Origin: Streptomyces blattellae
GTDB lineage: Bacteria; Actinomycetota; Actinomycetes; Streptomycetales; Streptomycetaceae
Length of the DNA stretch: 63,914 nt
Direction: 5' to 3'
NCBI RefSeq assembly: GCF_009709555.1
Contig: NZ_WJBG01000236.1
Location: forward strand, 1-63,914
The notes beneath the pieces were generated by a model. The model searched no databases. It saw only the letters and a program-made list of their open reading frames with translations, and was not told the DNA's origin. The position numbers were made by a program, and so were the translations under genes. This document shows positions 7,168 through 14,101 of the stretch, piece by piece (position 1 is the stretch's first letter; the number at the start of each line of letters is the position of its first letter).

Positions 7168-9377
7168 CCACGTACTACACAGCCGGTACGGCCGTCACGG
7201 AGCCCATCGCTCCGCCGGCGCCGGCGGCCGGAGAGCCGAAGCAGCCGTTCGTACGGAGACTGTGGCGCGGCCGGCCCGAGGACCCCCGCTGGGTGCGCCC
7301 GGCGTTCTGGGGCCTGCTGCTCGCCACCGCGGCGCTCTACTTCTACAACCTGAGCGCATCCGGCTACGCCAACTCCTTCTACTCCGCCGCCGTCCAGGCC
7401 GGCAGCCAGTCCTGGAAGGCCTTCTTCTTCGGCTCGCTCGACGCGGCCAACGCCATCACCGTCGACAAGCCCCCGGCCGCACTGTGGCCGATGGCCCTGT
7501 CGGTGCGCCTCTTCGGCCTCAGCTCCATGGCGATCCTGGCCCCTGAGGTCCTGATGGGCGTCGGCACGGTCGCCGTCGTCTACGCCTCCGTACGCCGCCG
7601 GTTCAGCCCCGCGGCCGGTCTGATCGCGGGCGTCGTGCTCGCGCTCACCCCCGTCGCGGCGCTGATGTTCCGGTTCAACAACCCGGACGCGATGCTGGCG
7701 CTGCTGATGGCGGTCGCCTGCTACTTCGTCGTGCGGGCGCTGGAGGACGGCCGTACGAAGTGGCTGGTGTGGGCCGGAGTCGCGATCGGCTTCGCCTTCC
7801 TGGCCAAGACGTTGCAGGCCTTCCTGATCCTGCCGCCGCTGGCGATCGTGTACGCGGTGTGCGCGCCGGTGACGGTGCGGAAGCGGTTTGTGCAGCTGGC
7901 GCTGGCGACGGTCGCGATCGTCGTCTCCGGCGGCTGGTGGGTCGCGATCGTCGAACTGTGGCCCGCGTCCTCGCGCCCCTACATCGGCGGCTCCCAGAAC
8001 AACAGCTTCCTGGAGCTGACCTTCGGCTACAACGGCCTCGGCCGGCTGAACGGCGAGGAGACCGGCAGCGTCGGCGGAGGCGGTGGCGGCGGGAACACCG
8101 GCCAGTGGGGGGAGACCGGCTGGGACCGGATGTTCAACTCCGAGATCGGCGGCCAGATCTCCTGGCTGCTTCCGGCGGCCCTGATCCTGCTGATCGCGGG
8201 CCTGGTGGCCACGCGCAAGCTCAAGCGGACGTCCGTGACCCGTGGTTCGTTCCTGGTGTGGGGCGGCTCGCTGCTGATCACCATGGTCGTCTTCAGCTAT
8301 ATGGCCGGCATCTTCCACCAGTACTACACGGTGGCCCTCGCCCCCTACATGGCGGCCGTGATCGGCATGGGCGCCACGACGCTGTGGGAGAAGCGGCGTG
8401 AGATGTGGGCCTCGCTCGCCCTCGCCGCCGCGGTCGTGGCGAGTGCGGTCTGGGGTTACGTCCTGCTCAACCGCACCCCGGACTACCTCCCCTGGCTGAA
8501 GTGGCTGGTCCTGGTCGGCGGTCTGGCCGGCGCCCTCGGCCTGATCTTCGTCGCCAGGCTGGGCCGTCAACTGGCCCTCGCGGCAGCCGGGTTGAGCTTC
8601 GTCGCGGCCGTCGCCGGTCCGACGGCGTACACCATCAGCACGCTTCAGGAGGGCCACACCGGCTCCATCGTCACGGCCGGCCCGGCCGGGGCGAGCATGA
8701 TGGGCGGCGGTCCTGGTGGCGGTGGCGGCGGCACGGGCGGCGGGATGCCGGGCCAGAACGGCAACGGGAACGGCAACGGCAACACACAGGGGCAGGGTCA
8801 GGGCCAGCAGGGCGGCGGCATGGGCCAGCCCCCGACCGGCGGCACCGGCGGGATACCGGGTGGCGGCATGCCGGGCCAGAACGGCAACAGCAACAGCAAC
8901 AGTCAGAGCCAGAGCCAGGGCCAGAACCAGCAGGGCGGCATGCCCGGCGGGCAGACGGGCGAGGGCGGCGGCATGGGCGGTGGCGGCGTCGGCGGCCTGC
9001 TCAACGGCGCCACCGTCTCCGACGAGGCCAAGAAGCTGCTGGAGGCGAACGCCGGGGACTACACCTGGGCCGCCGCGGCCATCGGCGCCCAGAACGCGGC
9101 GAGCTACCAGCTCTCCACCGGCGAACCCGTCATGGCGATCGGCGGCTTCAACGGCACCGACCCGTCCCCGACGCTGGCCCAGTTCAAGCAGTACGTGGCC
9201 GACGGCAAGATCCACTACTTCATCTCCAGCGGCTCCGGCGGCGGCGGCATGGGCGGCAGCAGCAGCGGTACGTCCTCGCAGATCACGGAGTGGGTCGAGG
9301 CCAACTTCACGAAGGTGACGGTCGGTTCGTCGACGTTCTACGACCTGACGCAGGAGGCGAGCAGCAGCAGTAACTGA
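7164..9377 (+). CDS. GT39-family membrane glycosyltransferase (YkcB-like)
   Basis: A 737-residue protein of the ArnT/PMT superfamily. About a dozen membrane segments run from residue 50 to 510. The first loop has SGYANSFYSAAVQAGSQSWK and ITVDKPPAALW, containing the Asp-Lys-Pro-Pro typical of this family. Two Gly/Gln/Asn-rich linkers (about 515-615, GNGNGNGNTQGQGQG) lead to an extracytoplasmic domain (about 620-735). It likely takes the lipid-linked sugar made by the preceding gene and transfers it to an acceptor outside the membrane. Last gene of the four-gene operon; a terminator follows. The acceptor cannot be inferred. Confidence 0.88.
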   Translation: MTTYYTAGTAVTEPIAPPAPAAGEPKQPFVRRLWRGRPEDPRWVRPAFWGLLLATAALYFYNLSASGYANSFYSAAVQAGSQSWKAFFFGSLDAANAITVDKPPAALWPMALSVRLFGLSSMAILAPEVLMGVGTVAVVYASVRRRFSPAAGLIAGVVLALTPVAALMFRFNNPDAMLALLMAVACYFVVRALEDGRTKWLVWAGVAIGFAFLAKTLQAFLILPPLAIVYAVCAPVTVRKRFVQLALATVAIVVSGGWWVAIVELWPASSRPYIGGSQNNSFLELTFGYNGLGRLNGEETGSVGGGGGGGNTGQWGETGWDRMFNSEIGGQISWLLPAALILLIAGLVATRKLKRTSVTRGSFLVWGGSLLITMVVFSYMAGIFHQYYTVALAPYMAAVIGMGATTLWEKRREMWASLALAAAVVASAVWGYVLLNRTPDYLPWLKWLVLVGGLAGALGLIFVARLGRQLALAAAGLSFVAAVAGPTAYTISTLQEGHTGSIVTAGPAGASMMGGGPGGGGGGTGGGMPGQNGNGNGNGNTQGQGQGQQGGGMGQPPTGGTGGIPGGGMPGQNGNSNSNSQSQSQGQNQQGGMPGGQTGEGGGMGGGGVGGLLNGATVSDEAKKLLEANAGDYTWAAAAIGAQNAASYQLSTGEPVMAIGGFNGTDPSPTLAQFKQYVADGKIHYFISSGSGGGGMGGSSSGTSSQITEWVEANFTKVTVGSSTFYDLTQEASSSSN

Positions 9378-9395
9378 CAGTGCTCCGGTGAGCGA

Positions 9396-9431
9396 GGGAG
9401 GGGCGGTGGCGATGGCGCCACCGCCCCTCCC
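9396..9431 (+). terminator. terminator of the two-component/glycosyltransferase operon
   Basis: A 16-bp perfect stem (GGGAGGGGCGGTGGCG at 9396-9411, complement at 9416-9431) with a 4-nt loop lies 18 bases after the stop. The downstream tract is CCCCTTCTCCC rather than T-rich. Confidence 0.75.
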
Positions 9432-9458
9432 CCTTCTCCCTCCTCACCCACATCTCTG

Positions 9459-9494
9459 CTGTACGCCGTATAGGAAGTGTTCTACGCTGTACAG
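9459..9494 (+). promoter_or_regulatory. candidate operator in the exporter promoter
   Basis: Imperfect dyad: CTGTACGCCGTATA (9459-9472) and TCTACGCTGTACAG (9481-9494), whose complement begins CTGTACAGCGTAGA, 11 of 14 matching. It abuts the ATG at 9496. A TetR gene follows the exporter, so it is the likely ligand of this site; this is inference. Confidence 0.5.
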
Positions 9495-9495
9495 C

Positions 9496-11010
9496 ATGAC
9501 CACGTCCCCCCAGGGCCATCCCCAGCGCTGGCTGATCCTCGGCGTCATCTGTCTCGCCCAGCTCACCGTGCTGATCGACAACACCGTGCTGAACGTGGCG
9601 ATCCCCTCGCTCACCACCGAGCTGGGCGCCGCCACCTCCGACATCCAATGGATGATCAACGCGTACTCACTGGTGCAGTCGGGCCTGCTGCTGACCGCGG
9701 GCAGCGCCGCCGACCGCTACGGCCGTAAGAAGATGCTGATCGCGGGCCTGGCCCTGTTCGGCATCGGCTCGCTGGCCGCCGGACTCGCCGATTCCACCGG
9801 GCAGTTGATCGCGGCGCGGGCGGGTATGGGGGTGGGCGGTGCGCTGCTGCTGACCACGACGCTCGCCGTGGCCATGCAGATATTCGCGCCGGAGGAGCAC
9901 CCCAAAGCCATCGGCATCTGGAGCGCCGTCAACGCGCTCGGCTTCGCCGCGGGGCCGCTGCTGGGCGGGTTCATGCTGAACCACTTCTGGTGGGGCGCGA
10001 TCTTCCTGATCAACCTGCCGGTCGCCGCGCTGGGCCTCGTCGCCGTGATCGCCCTGGTCCCCGAGTCCAAGGCTGTATTTTCCCGGGGGACAACCCCCGG
10101 ACCCCCGGAGCGCGGCGACCGCCCCGACCTGCTCGGTGCGCTGCTGTCCACGATCGGCATGTCCTCGCTGGTGTTCGCGATCATCTCCGGGCCCGAGCAC
10201 GGGTGGACGTCCGGGCGGGTGCTGGGCACGGGTGCGCTGGCCGTGGTCGTGCTCGGGATGTTCGCGTACTGGGAGAGCCGGATTCCGTATCCGATGCTCG
10301 ACATGCAGTTCTTCCGGGACCAGCGGTTCACCGGTGCGGTGGCGGGGGCGGTGCTGATCACCTTCGGGATGGGCGGGGCGCTGTTCCTGCTGACGCAGCA
10401 TCTGCAGTTCGTGCTGGGTTACGACGCGCTGGAGGCGGGGCTGCGTACGGCGCCGCTCGCGCTGTCCGTGGTGGCGCTGAACTTCTCGGGGCTGTCGGCG
10501 AAGTGGACGGCGAAGCTGGGGACACCGGTGTCCATCCTGCTGGGCATGGTGCTGATGTCGGCGGGACTGGTGTCCATCGCCACGCTGGCCTCCGGCGGTT
10601 ATGCCGGGACGCTGCTCGGGTTGCTGCTGATCGGAGTGGGATGCGCTGTGGCCAACCCGGCGATGGCGCACGCCATCATGAGTGCGATTCCCCGGGAGAA
10701 GGCGGGAGTCGGTGCCGGCGTCAACGGCACGCTCGCGGAGTTCGGGAACGGGCTCGGGGTGGCCGTGCTCGGGGCCGTGCTCAACTCGCGGTTTGCCGCG
10801 TTGATTCCGGTGGCGGCGGCGTCTTTGCCTGCGGCGTTGGCTTCGGCGGGGTCTGCGGAGGAGAAGGAGCGTATAACGGATGCGTTTTCTTCTGGGCTTC
10901 AGACCAGTCAGCTGGTGGGGGCGTTGGCGGTGTTGCTGGGTGGGGTGGTCGCGGCGGCGTTGCTGCGACGTGCGGAAAGGGCAGACTCGGGGGTGTTGGT
11001 CGCCCACTAG
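9496..11010 (+). CDS. MFS drug exporter, DHA2 (14-TM) family
   Basis: A 504-residue transporter. Typical signatures are DNTVLNVAIPSL in segment 1, the motif A loop GSAADRYGRKKML and motif C GFAAGPLLGG. About 14 hydrophobic segments are seen, matching proton-driven multidrug exporters of the EmrB/QacA branch. ATG 9496 is chosen because it fits the family N-terminus and lies just after the operator. The central loop contains an in-frame palindromic repeat (10077-10110, reading VFSRGTTPGPPER). The TetR gene about 100 bases downstream on the same strand probably regulates it. The exported compound is unknown. Confidence 0.9.
   Translation: MTTSPQGHPQRWLILGVICLAQLTVLIDNTVLNVAIPSLTTELGAATSDIQWMINAYSLVQSGLLLTAGSAADRYGRKKMLIAGLALFGIGSLAAGLADSTGQLIAARAGMGVGGALLLTTTLAVAMQIFAPEEHPKAIGIWSAVNALGFAAGPLLGGFMLNHFWWGAIFLINLPVAALGLVAVIALVPESKAVFSRGTTPGPPERGDRPDLLGALLSTIGMSSLVFAIISGPEHGWTSGRVLGTGALAVVVLGMFAYWESRIPYPMLDMQFFRDQRFTGAVAGAVLITFGMGGALFLLTQHLQFVLGYDALEAGLRTAPLALSVVALNFSGLSAKWTAKLGTPVSILLGMVLMSAGLVSIATLASGGYAGTLLGLLLIGVGCAVANPAMAHAIMSAIPREKAGVGAGVNGTLAEFGNGLGVAVLGAVLNSRFAALIPVAAASLPAALASAGSAEEKERITDAFSSGLQTSQLVGALAVLLGGVVAAALLRRAERADSGVLVAH
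10077..10110 (+). repeat. palindromic repeat inside exporter gene
   Basis: CCCGGGGGACAACCCCCGG (10083-10101) is a perfect dyad followed by ACCCCCGGAG. I know this unit from Streptomyces intergenic regions. It adds about 11 residues to the central cytoplasmic loop of the exporter. Confidence 0.6.
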
Positions 11011-11053
11011 TTCGGGTGGTGCGGTCGTCTCGCGAGTGCGGTTTGTATGTGGT

Positions 11054-11079
11054 CGGTCGCGCAGTTCCCCGCGCGACCG
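11054..11079. repeat. intergenic palindromic repeat
   Basis: CGGTCGCGC (11054-11062) and GCGCGACCG (11071-11079) flank AGTTCCCC. The core CGCGCAGTTCCCCGCG is a frequent Streptomyces intergenic repeat as I recall it; a related unit occurs at about 25427-25445. It may end or attenuate exporter transcription before tetR. Confidence 0.55.
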
Positions 11080-11106
11080 GCATCAGGAGACTCAGGAAGG
11101 TGCGCC

Positions 11107-11883
11107 ATGAGCAAGTCAGCCCAGCGGGCGGCGCGTACCAGCGTCTGGCTGGAGGGGAAGGCACGGCGTGGCGGGCGTGGCGGCGGGCAGCCCTCCGGGC
11201 TCGATCGTGACCGGATCACCGAGGTCACCGTCCGGCTGCTGGATGCCGAGGGGCTGGGCAGGTTCTCCATGCGGCGGCTGGCCGGGGAGCTGAACGTCAC
11301 GGCGATGTCCGTGTACTGGTACGTCGACACCAAGGACGACCTGCTCGAACTCGCCCTGGACGCGGCCTTCGGCGAACTGCGGTTGCCTGACCCGGACACG
11401 GAGGGCGAGGACTGGCGCGATCAGCTGCGCACGCTGGCCCGGGAGTACCGGGGCCTGCTGGTGCGGCACCCGTGGCTGTCACCGCTCGCCGGGACGTTTC
11501 TGAACATCGGCCCGAACTCGCTGTCGTTCTCCCGGGTCGTCCAGCGCGTCATCCGCCGGACCGGCCTGCCCGCGCGGGGACTCACCGGCGCCATCTCGGC
11601 CGTCTTCCAGTTCGTGTACGGATACGGCACGATCGAGGGCCACTTCATCGCCCGCTGCGCGGACGCCGGCATGACCCAGGACGACTACTTCCGGCACGCG
11701 ATGAGCGCGGTCACCCGGTCCCCGGACGCCGCCGAGGTCATCCAGGAGTCCGCCGACCTCATGGCGGCCCGCGGCGGTGACACCGTGGAGGAGATGCGAG
11801 AGCGGGACTTCGAGTTCGCGCTGGAGCTGCTGATCGCGGGGATCGAGGCGATGGTGAGGGCTGCTGGGGCGGAGCGGCCGTAA
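11107..11883 (+). CDS. TetR-family regulator (TetR_C-type)
   Basis: A 258-residue repressor. After a basic N-terminal extension, the helix-turn-helix spans about residues 35-85: ITEVTVRLLDAEGLGRFSMR, RLAGELNVTAMSVYWYVDTK. The ligand domain resembles the TetR_C class that binds tetracycline-like drugs. ATG 11107 has a good AGGAAGG box 6 bases upstream. It follows the MFS exporter on the same strand, and an imperfect dyad covers the exporter promoter, so local repression of the exporter is likely. Confidence 0.87.
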   Translation: MSKSAQRAARTSVWLEGKARRGGRGGGQPSGLDRDRITEVTVRLLDAEGLGRFSMRRLAGELNVTAMSVYWYVDTKDDLLELALDAAFGELRLPDPDTEGEDWRDQLRTLAREYRGLLVRHPWLSPLAGTFLNIGPNSLSFSRVVQRVIRRTGLPARGLTGAISAVFQFVYGYGTIEGHFIARCADAGMTQDDYFRHAMSAVTRSPDAAEVIQESADLMAARGGDTVEEMRERDFEFALELLIAGIEAMVRAAGAERP

Positions 11884-11961
11884 GCAGGCGGGTGCTGTCG
11901 GGGGCGGCCGGAATCGACCTGCGGGAAGGCGCCCGCCACTCTCGGCACCGGGTGACATCTC

Positions 11962-12060
11962 CCAGCCCGTCCGGCGTTTGAGGACGAGGCCGTTCAGGTC
12001 GACGGGGGTCTGGGGCGGAGCCCGCAGCGGGCGCGCTGGAGCCGCGGTTCCAGCGCGCCC
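11962..12060. terminator. repeat-derived bidirectional terminator region
   Basis: Between convergent genes. 11962-11991 carries CCAGCCCGTCCGGCGTTTGA and GGACGAGGCC, a unit I recognise as highly repeated in Streptomyces genomes. It is followed by a 12-bp stem, GGGCGCGCTGGA (12029-12040) with its complement at 12049-12060. No T tract, so termination of tetR and of the converging PPOX gene is plausible but unproven. Confidence 0.55.
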
Positions 12061-12062
12061 GC

Positions 12063-12533
12063 CTAGCCCTGCGGAGCCAGCCGTGCCGGGAACCCGCCCG
12101 TCGCCACCGGCCCCCACCGCTCGGGCGTGACCCGGATGATCGACTTGCCCTGCTTCACCATCGCCTCCCGGTACTCGTGCCAGTCCGGGTGCTCCCCGGC
12201 GATGTTGCGGTAGTACTCGACGAGCGGCTCCACGGAATCCGGCGAGTCGATGACCTCGGCGGTCCCGTCGATCTGGACCCACGGCCCGTTCCAGTCGTCG
12301 CTCAGCACGAGGAGGCTGACCCGCTCGTCCCGCTTGGCGTTGCGTGTCTTCGCGCGCTCGGGGTAGGTGGAGACCACGATTCGCCCCGAGTCGTCGACCC
12401 CGCAGGTGAGCGGCGACGCCTGCGGGCTCCCGTCGCCCCGCCGGGTCAACAGGATCGCGCGATGCCGGGTCCGTACGAAGTCCAGCAACCCGTCCAGGGA
12501 GACGCGGGTATTGGTCGCGATGTTCGGTGCCAT
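12063..12533 (-). CDS. PPOX-class F420/FMN-dependent enzyme
   Basis: A 156-residue split-barrel flavin-binding protein of the pyridoxamine-5-phosphate-oxidase superfamily. Diagnostic stretches are RAILLTRRGDGSPQASPLT, GRIVVSTYPERAKTRNAKRD and WVQIDGTAEVIDSPD. Such short actinobacterial members usually bind F420 or FMN and reduce small substrates. ATG 12533 gives the family length. Six copies of a hexamer lie 14-49 bases upstream, where the promoter should be. It converges on tetR and has no operon partner. Confidence 0.87.
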   Translation of the reverse strand: MAPNIATNTRVSLDGLLDFVRTRHRAILLTRRGDGSPQASPLTCGVDDSGRIVVSTYPERAKTRNAKRDERVSLLVLSDDWNGPWVQIDGTAEVIDSPDSVEPLVEYYRNIAGEHPDWHEYREAMVKQGKSIIRVTPERWGPVATGGFPARLAPQG

Positions 12534-12546
12534 GCCGTCAGCCTAG

Positions 12547-12582
12547 GGGCACGGGCACGGGCACGGGCACGGGCACGGGCAC
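12547..12582. repeat. GGGCAC hexamer repeat in promoter region
   Basis: Six perfect copies of GGGCAC. They lie immediately upstream of the minus-strand PPOX gene, so a change in copy number would alter promoter spacing. Confidence 0.9.
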
Positions 12583-12653
12583 GGCTCGGCCTGCCCCTGC
12601 TGAGCTGAGCCTAGGTTGGGGGCTGTGGTCATGGCAGGCCGAGCGTACGGACG

Positions 12654-13144
12654 TCACCGACGCCCGGCCGGACAGGCCAGGTCGGGCTTCGAATGGTTCG
12701 GAGAACAGGTCACCAGTGCCGAGGAAAGGTACGAGGGGCGTTCAAGGGAGAAGCCGTACGACACGTCTCTGCCGGATTCCAGCCGCTCGGCCGCGGATCC
12801 GACCAGCGTGATCTGCCGGGTGGTGTCACGTTCCCACACGGAGGCGAACCGGTGCGTGTACTGGGTCAGTTCCGGCGGTGGATGAGGTCGCGCGAGGCCC
12901 CGGGCTCCAGGGCGGCTTTCTGCATGCGGTCGAGAATGAGTCGGTACTTGGCCAACTGTGCGACGGAGTGGATGAGTTCGCTGCCGTGGGGCCGCGTCGA
13001 GCTGTGCTGTGTCGAGGGCGGGTACGGGCCCGTACGTATGGTCCAGCCGACTGCTGGGGCGGCCGGTCCCTCGGGGGCGGCCTGCTGGATCGCGGTGCCG
13101 GGAAGCTGCTGTGGTTCGAGGTGGGCGGATGAGGTCTGAGTCAT
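12654..13144 (-). pseudogene. frameshifted conserved hypothetical gene
   Basis: The 5' part reads MTQTSSAHLEPQQLPGTAIQ ... SVAQLAKYRLILDRMQKAAL ... SRDLIHRRN and stops at 12866. The next frame continues without a break as PELTQYTHRFASVWERDTTR, QITLVGSAAERLESGRDVSY. Both halves have amphipathic, protein-like composition and join at about 12870, so I read them as one gene with a frameshift. No domain recognised. Upstream ATG 13159 is an alternative start. Confidence 0.42.
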
Positions 13145-13172
13145 CACCAGCCACGTCATGCCTGAGGCAGCG

Positions 13173-13994
13173 TCATGCCTGCGGCAGCGACTCGCCCTGT
13201 ACCGCTTCGATGTCCAGCTCCACCTTCAGCGTCGTACCGACCGCCGCGATGCCCGCCTGGACCACCTCGTTGTAGTACATGGCGAAGTCCTCGCGCTGCA
13301 GTCGGGTCGTGGCACGGAAGGCGGCCCGGGTGCCGCCCCAGGGGTCCGCGCCGGTGCCGAGGTAGGCGAGGTCGAGGTCGACGGGTCGTACGACGCCGTG
13401 CAGGCCCAGCTCGCCGTGGACCGTCCAGCGGTCCGGACCTGCCGGCGTCAGGCCCGTCGAACGGTAGGTGATCTCGGGGTATGTCGCCACGTCCAGGAAG
13501 TCCGCGGACGTCAGATGCCCGTCCCGCATCGCGTTCCCCGTGTCGACGGACGCGGCCCGGATCACCGCCTCCACCCGGGACTTGGCGACGTCGTCGGGCG
13601 CGACCTCGATCAGGCCCGCGAACTCGGTGAACCGGCCGTGCACGCTGGAGATCCCCAGATGCTGGGCGACGGCGCTGACGCGGGAGTGCGCCGGGTCGAT
13701 GGTCCAGGGCCCGGGCGGCGGCAGCTCGGCGCCGCCCTGCCGGGCCAGCGTCACCGTGCCCACGTCGGCCCGGCCGCTCGCGGTGACGATCGCGCTGGCG
13801 GCGGCGGGCGCGTAGCCGACAGCCGTGACGATGACCGTGTACGCCCCGGGAGTCAGCGCGGTCGCATCCCGCACGGCCCCCTCCTCGTCGGCCTCCGCCC
13901 GCACCACCTGCGCACCGGTCATGTCGGTCACCGTGACCACCGCGTGCGACACGGCCCATCCGTCCCGCGTCCGGATCTTCGCGGTCAGTCCCAT
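13173..13994 (-). CDS. YceI-family protein with N-terminal Ig-like domain
   Basis: 273 residues. The first 80 form a carboxypeptidase-regulatory-like beta sandwich (KIRTRDGWAVSHAVVTVTD, GAYTVIVTAVGYAPAA). Residues about 95-270 form a YceI lipocalin-like barrel: WTIDPAHSRVSAVAQHLGIS, VHGRFTEFAG, ASVDTGNAMRDGHL, SADFLDVATYPEITYRST, DFAMYYNEV. YceI proteins bind long polyprenoid or fatty amide lipids. No signal peptide is seen. It is the last gene after marR and the large exporter on the same strand, 107 bases behind the exporter, whose C-terminal repeats resemble its own first domain. Confidence 0.88.
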   Translation of the reverse strand: MGLTAKIRTRDGWAVSHAVVTVTDMTGAQVVRAEADEEGAVRDATALTPGAYTVIVTAVGYAPAAASAIVTASGRADVGTVTLARQGGAELPPPGPWTIDPAHSRVSAVAQHLGISSVHGRFTEFAGLIEVAPDDVAKSRVEAVIRAASVDTGNAMRDGHLTSADFLDVATYPEITYRSTGLTPAGPDRWTVHGELGLHGVVRPVDLDLAYLGTGADPWGGTRAAFRATTRLQREDFAMYYNEVVQAGIAAVGTTLKVELDIEAVQGESLPQA

Positions 13995-14101
13995 CCGTCA
14001 ACTCCCTGCGAAACCTTGCAAATTGGCCATAGAGCGGACCGGCCCGTGCCGAACGCGCACCTCCACCCAGGGCGCGCGCCCGGCACGGGCCGGGGTTCCG
14101 G

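Noticed and set aside
6558..9215. An 885-residue minus-strand open frame
   Set aside because: Shadow of the GT39 and GT2 genes; no recognisable protein features.
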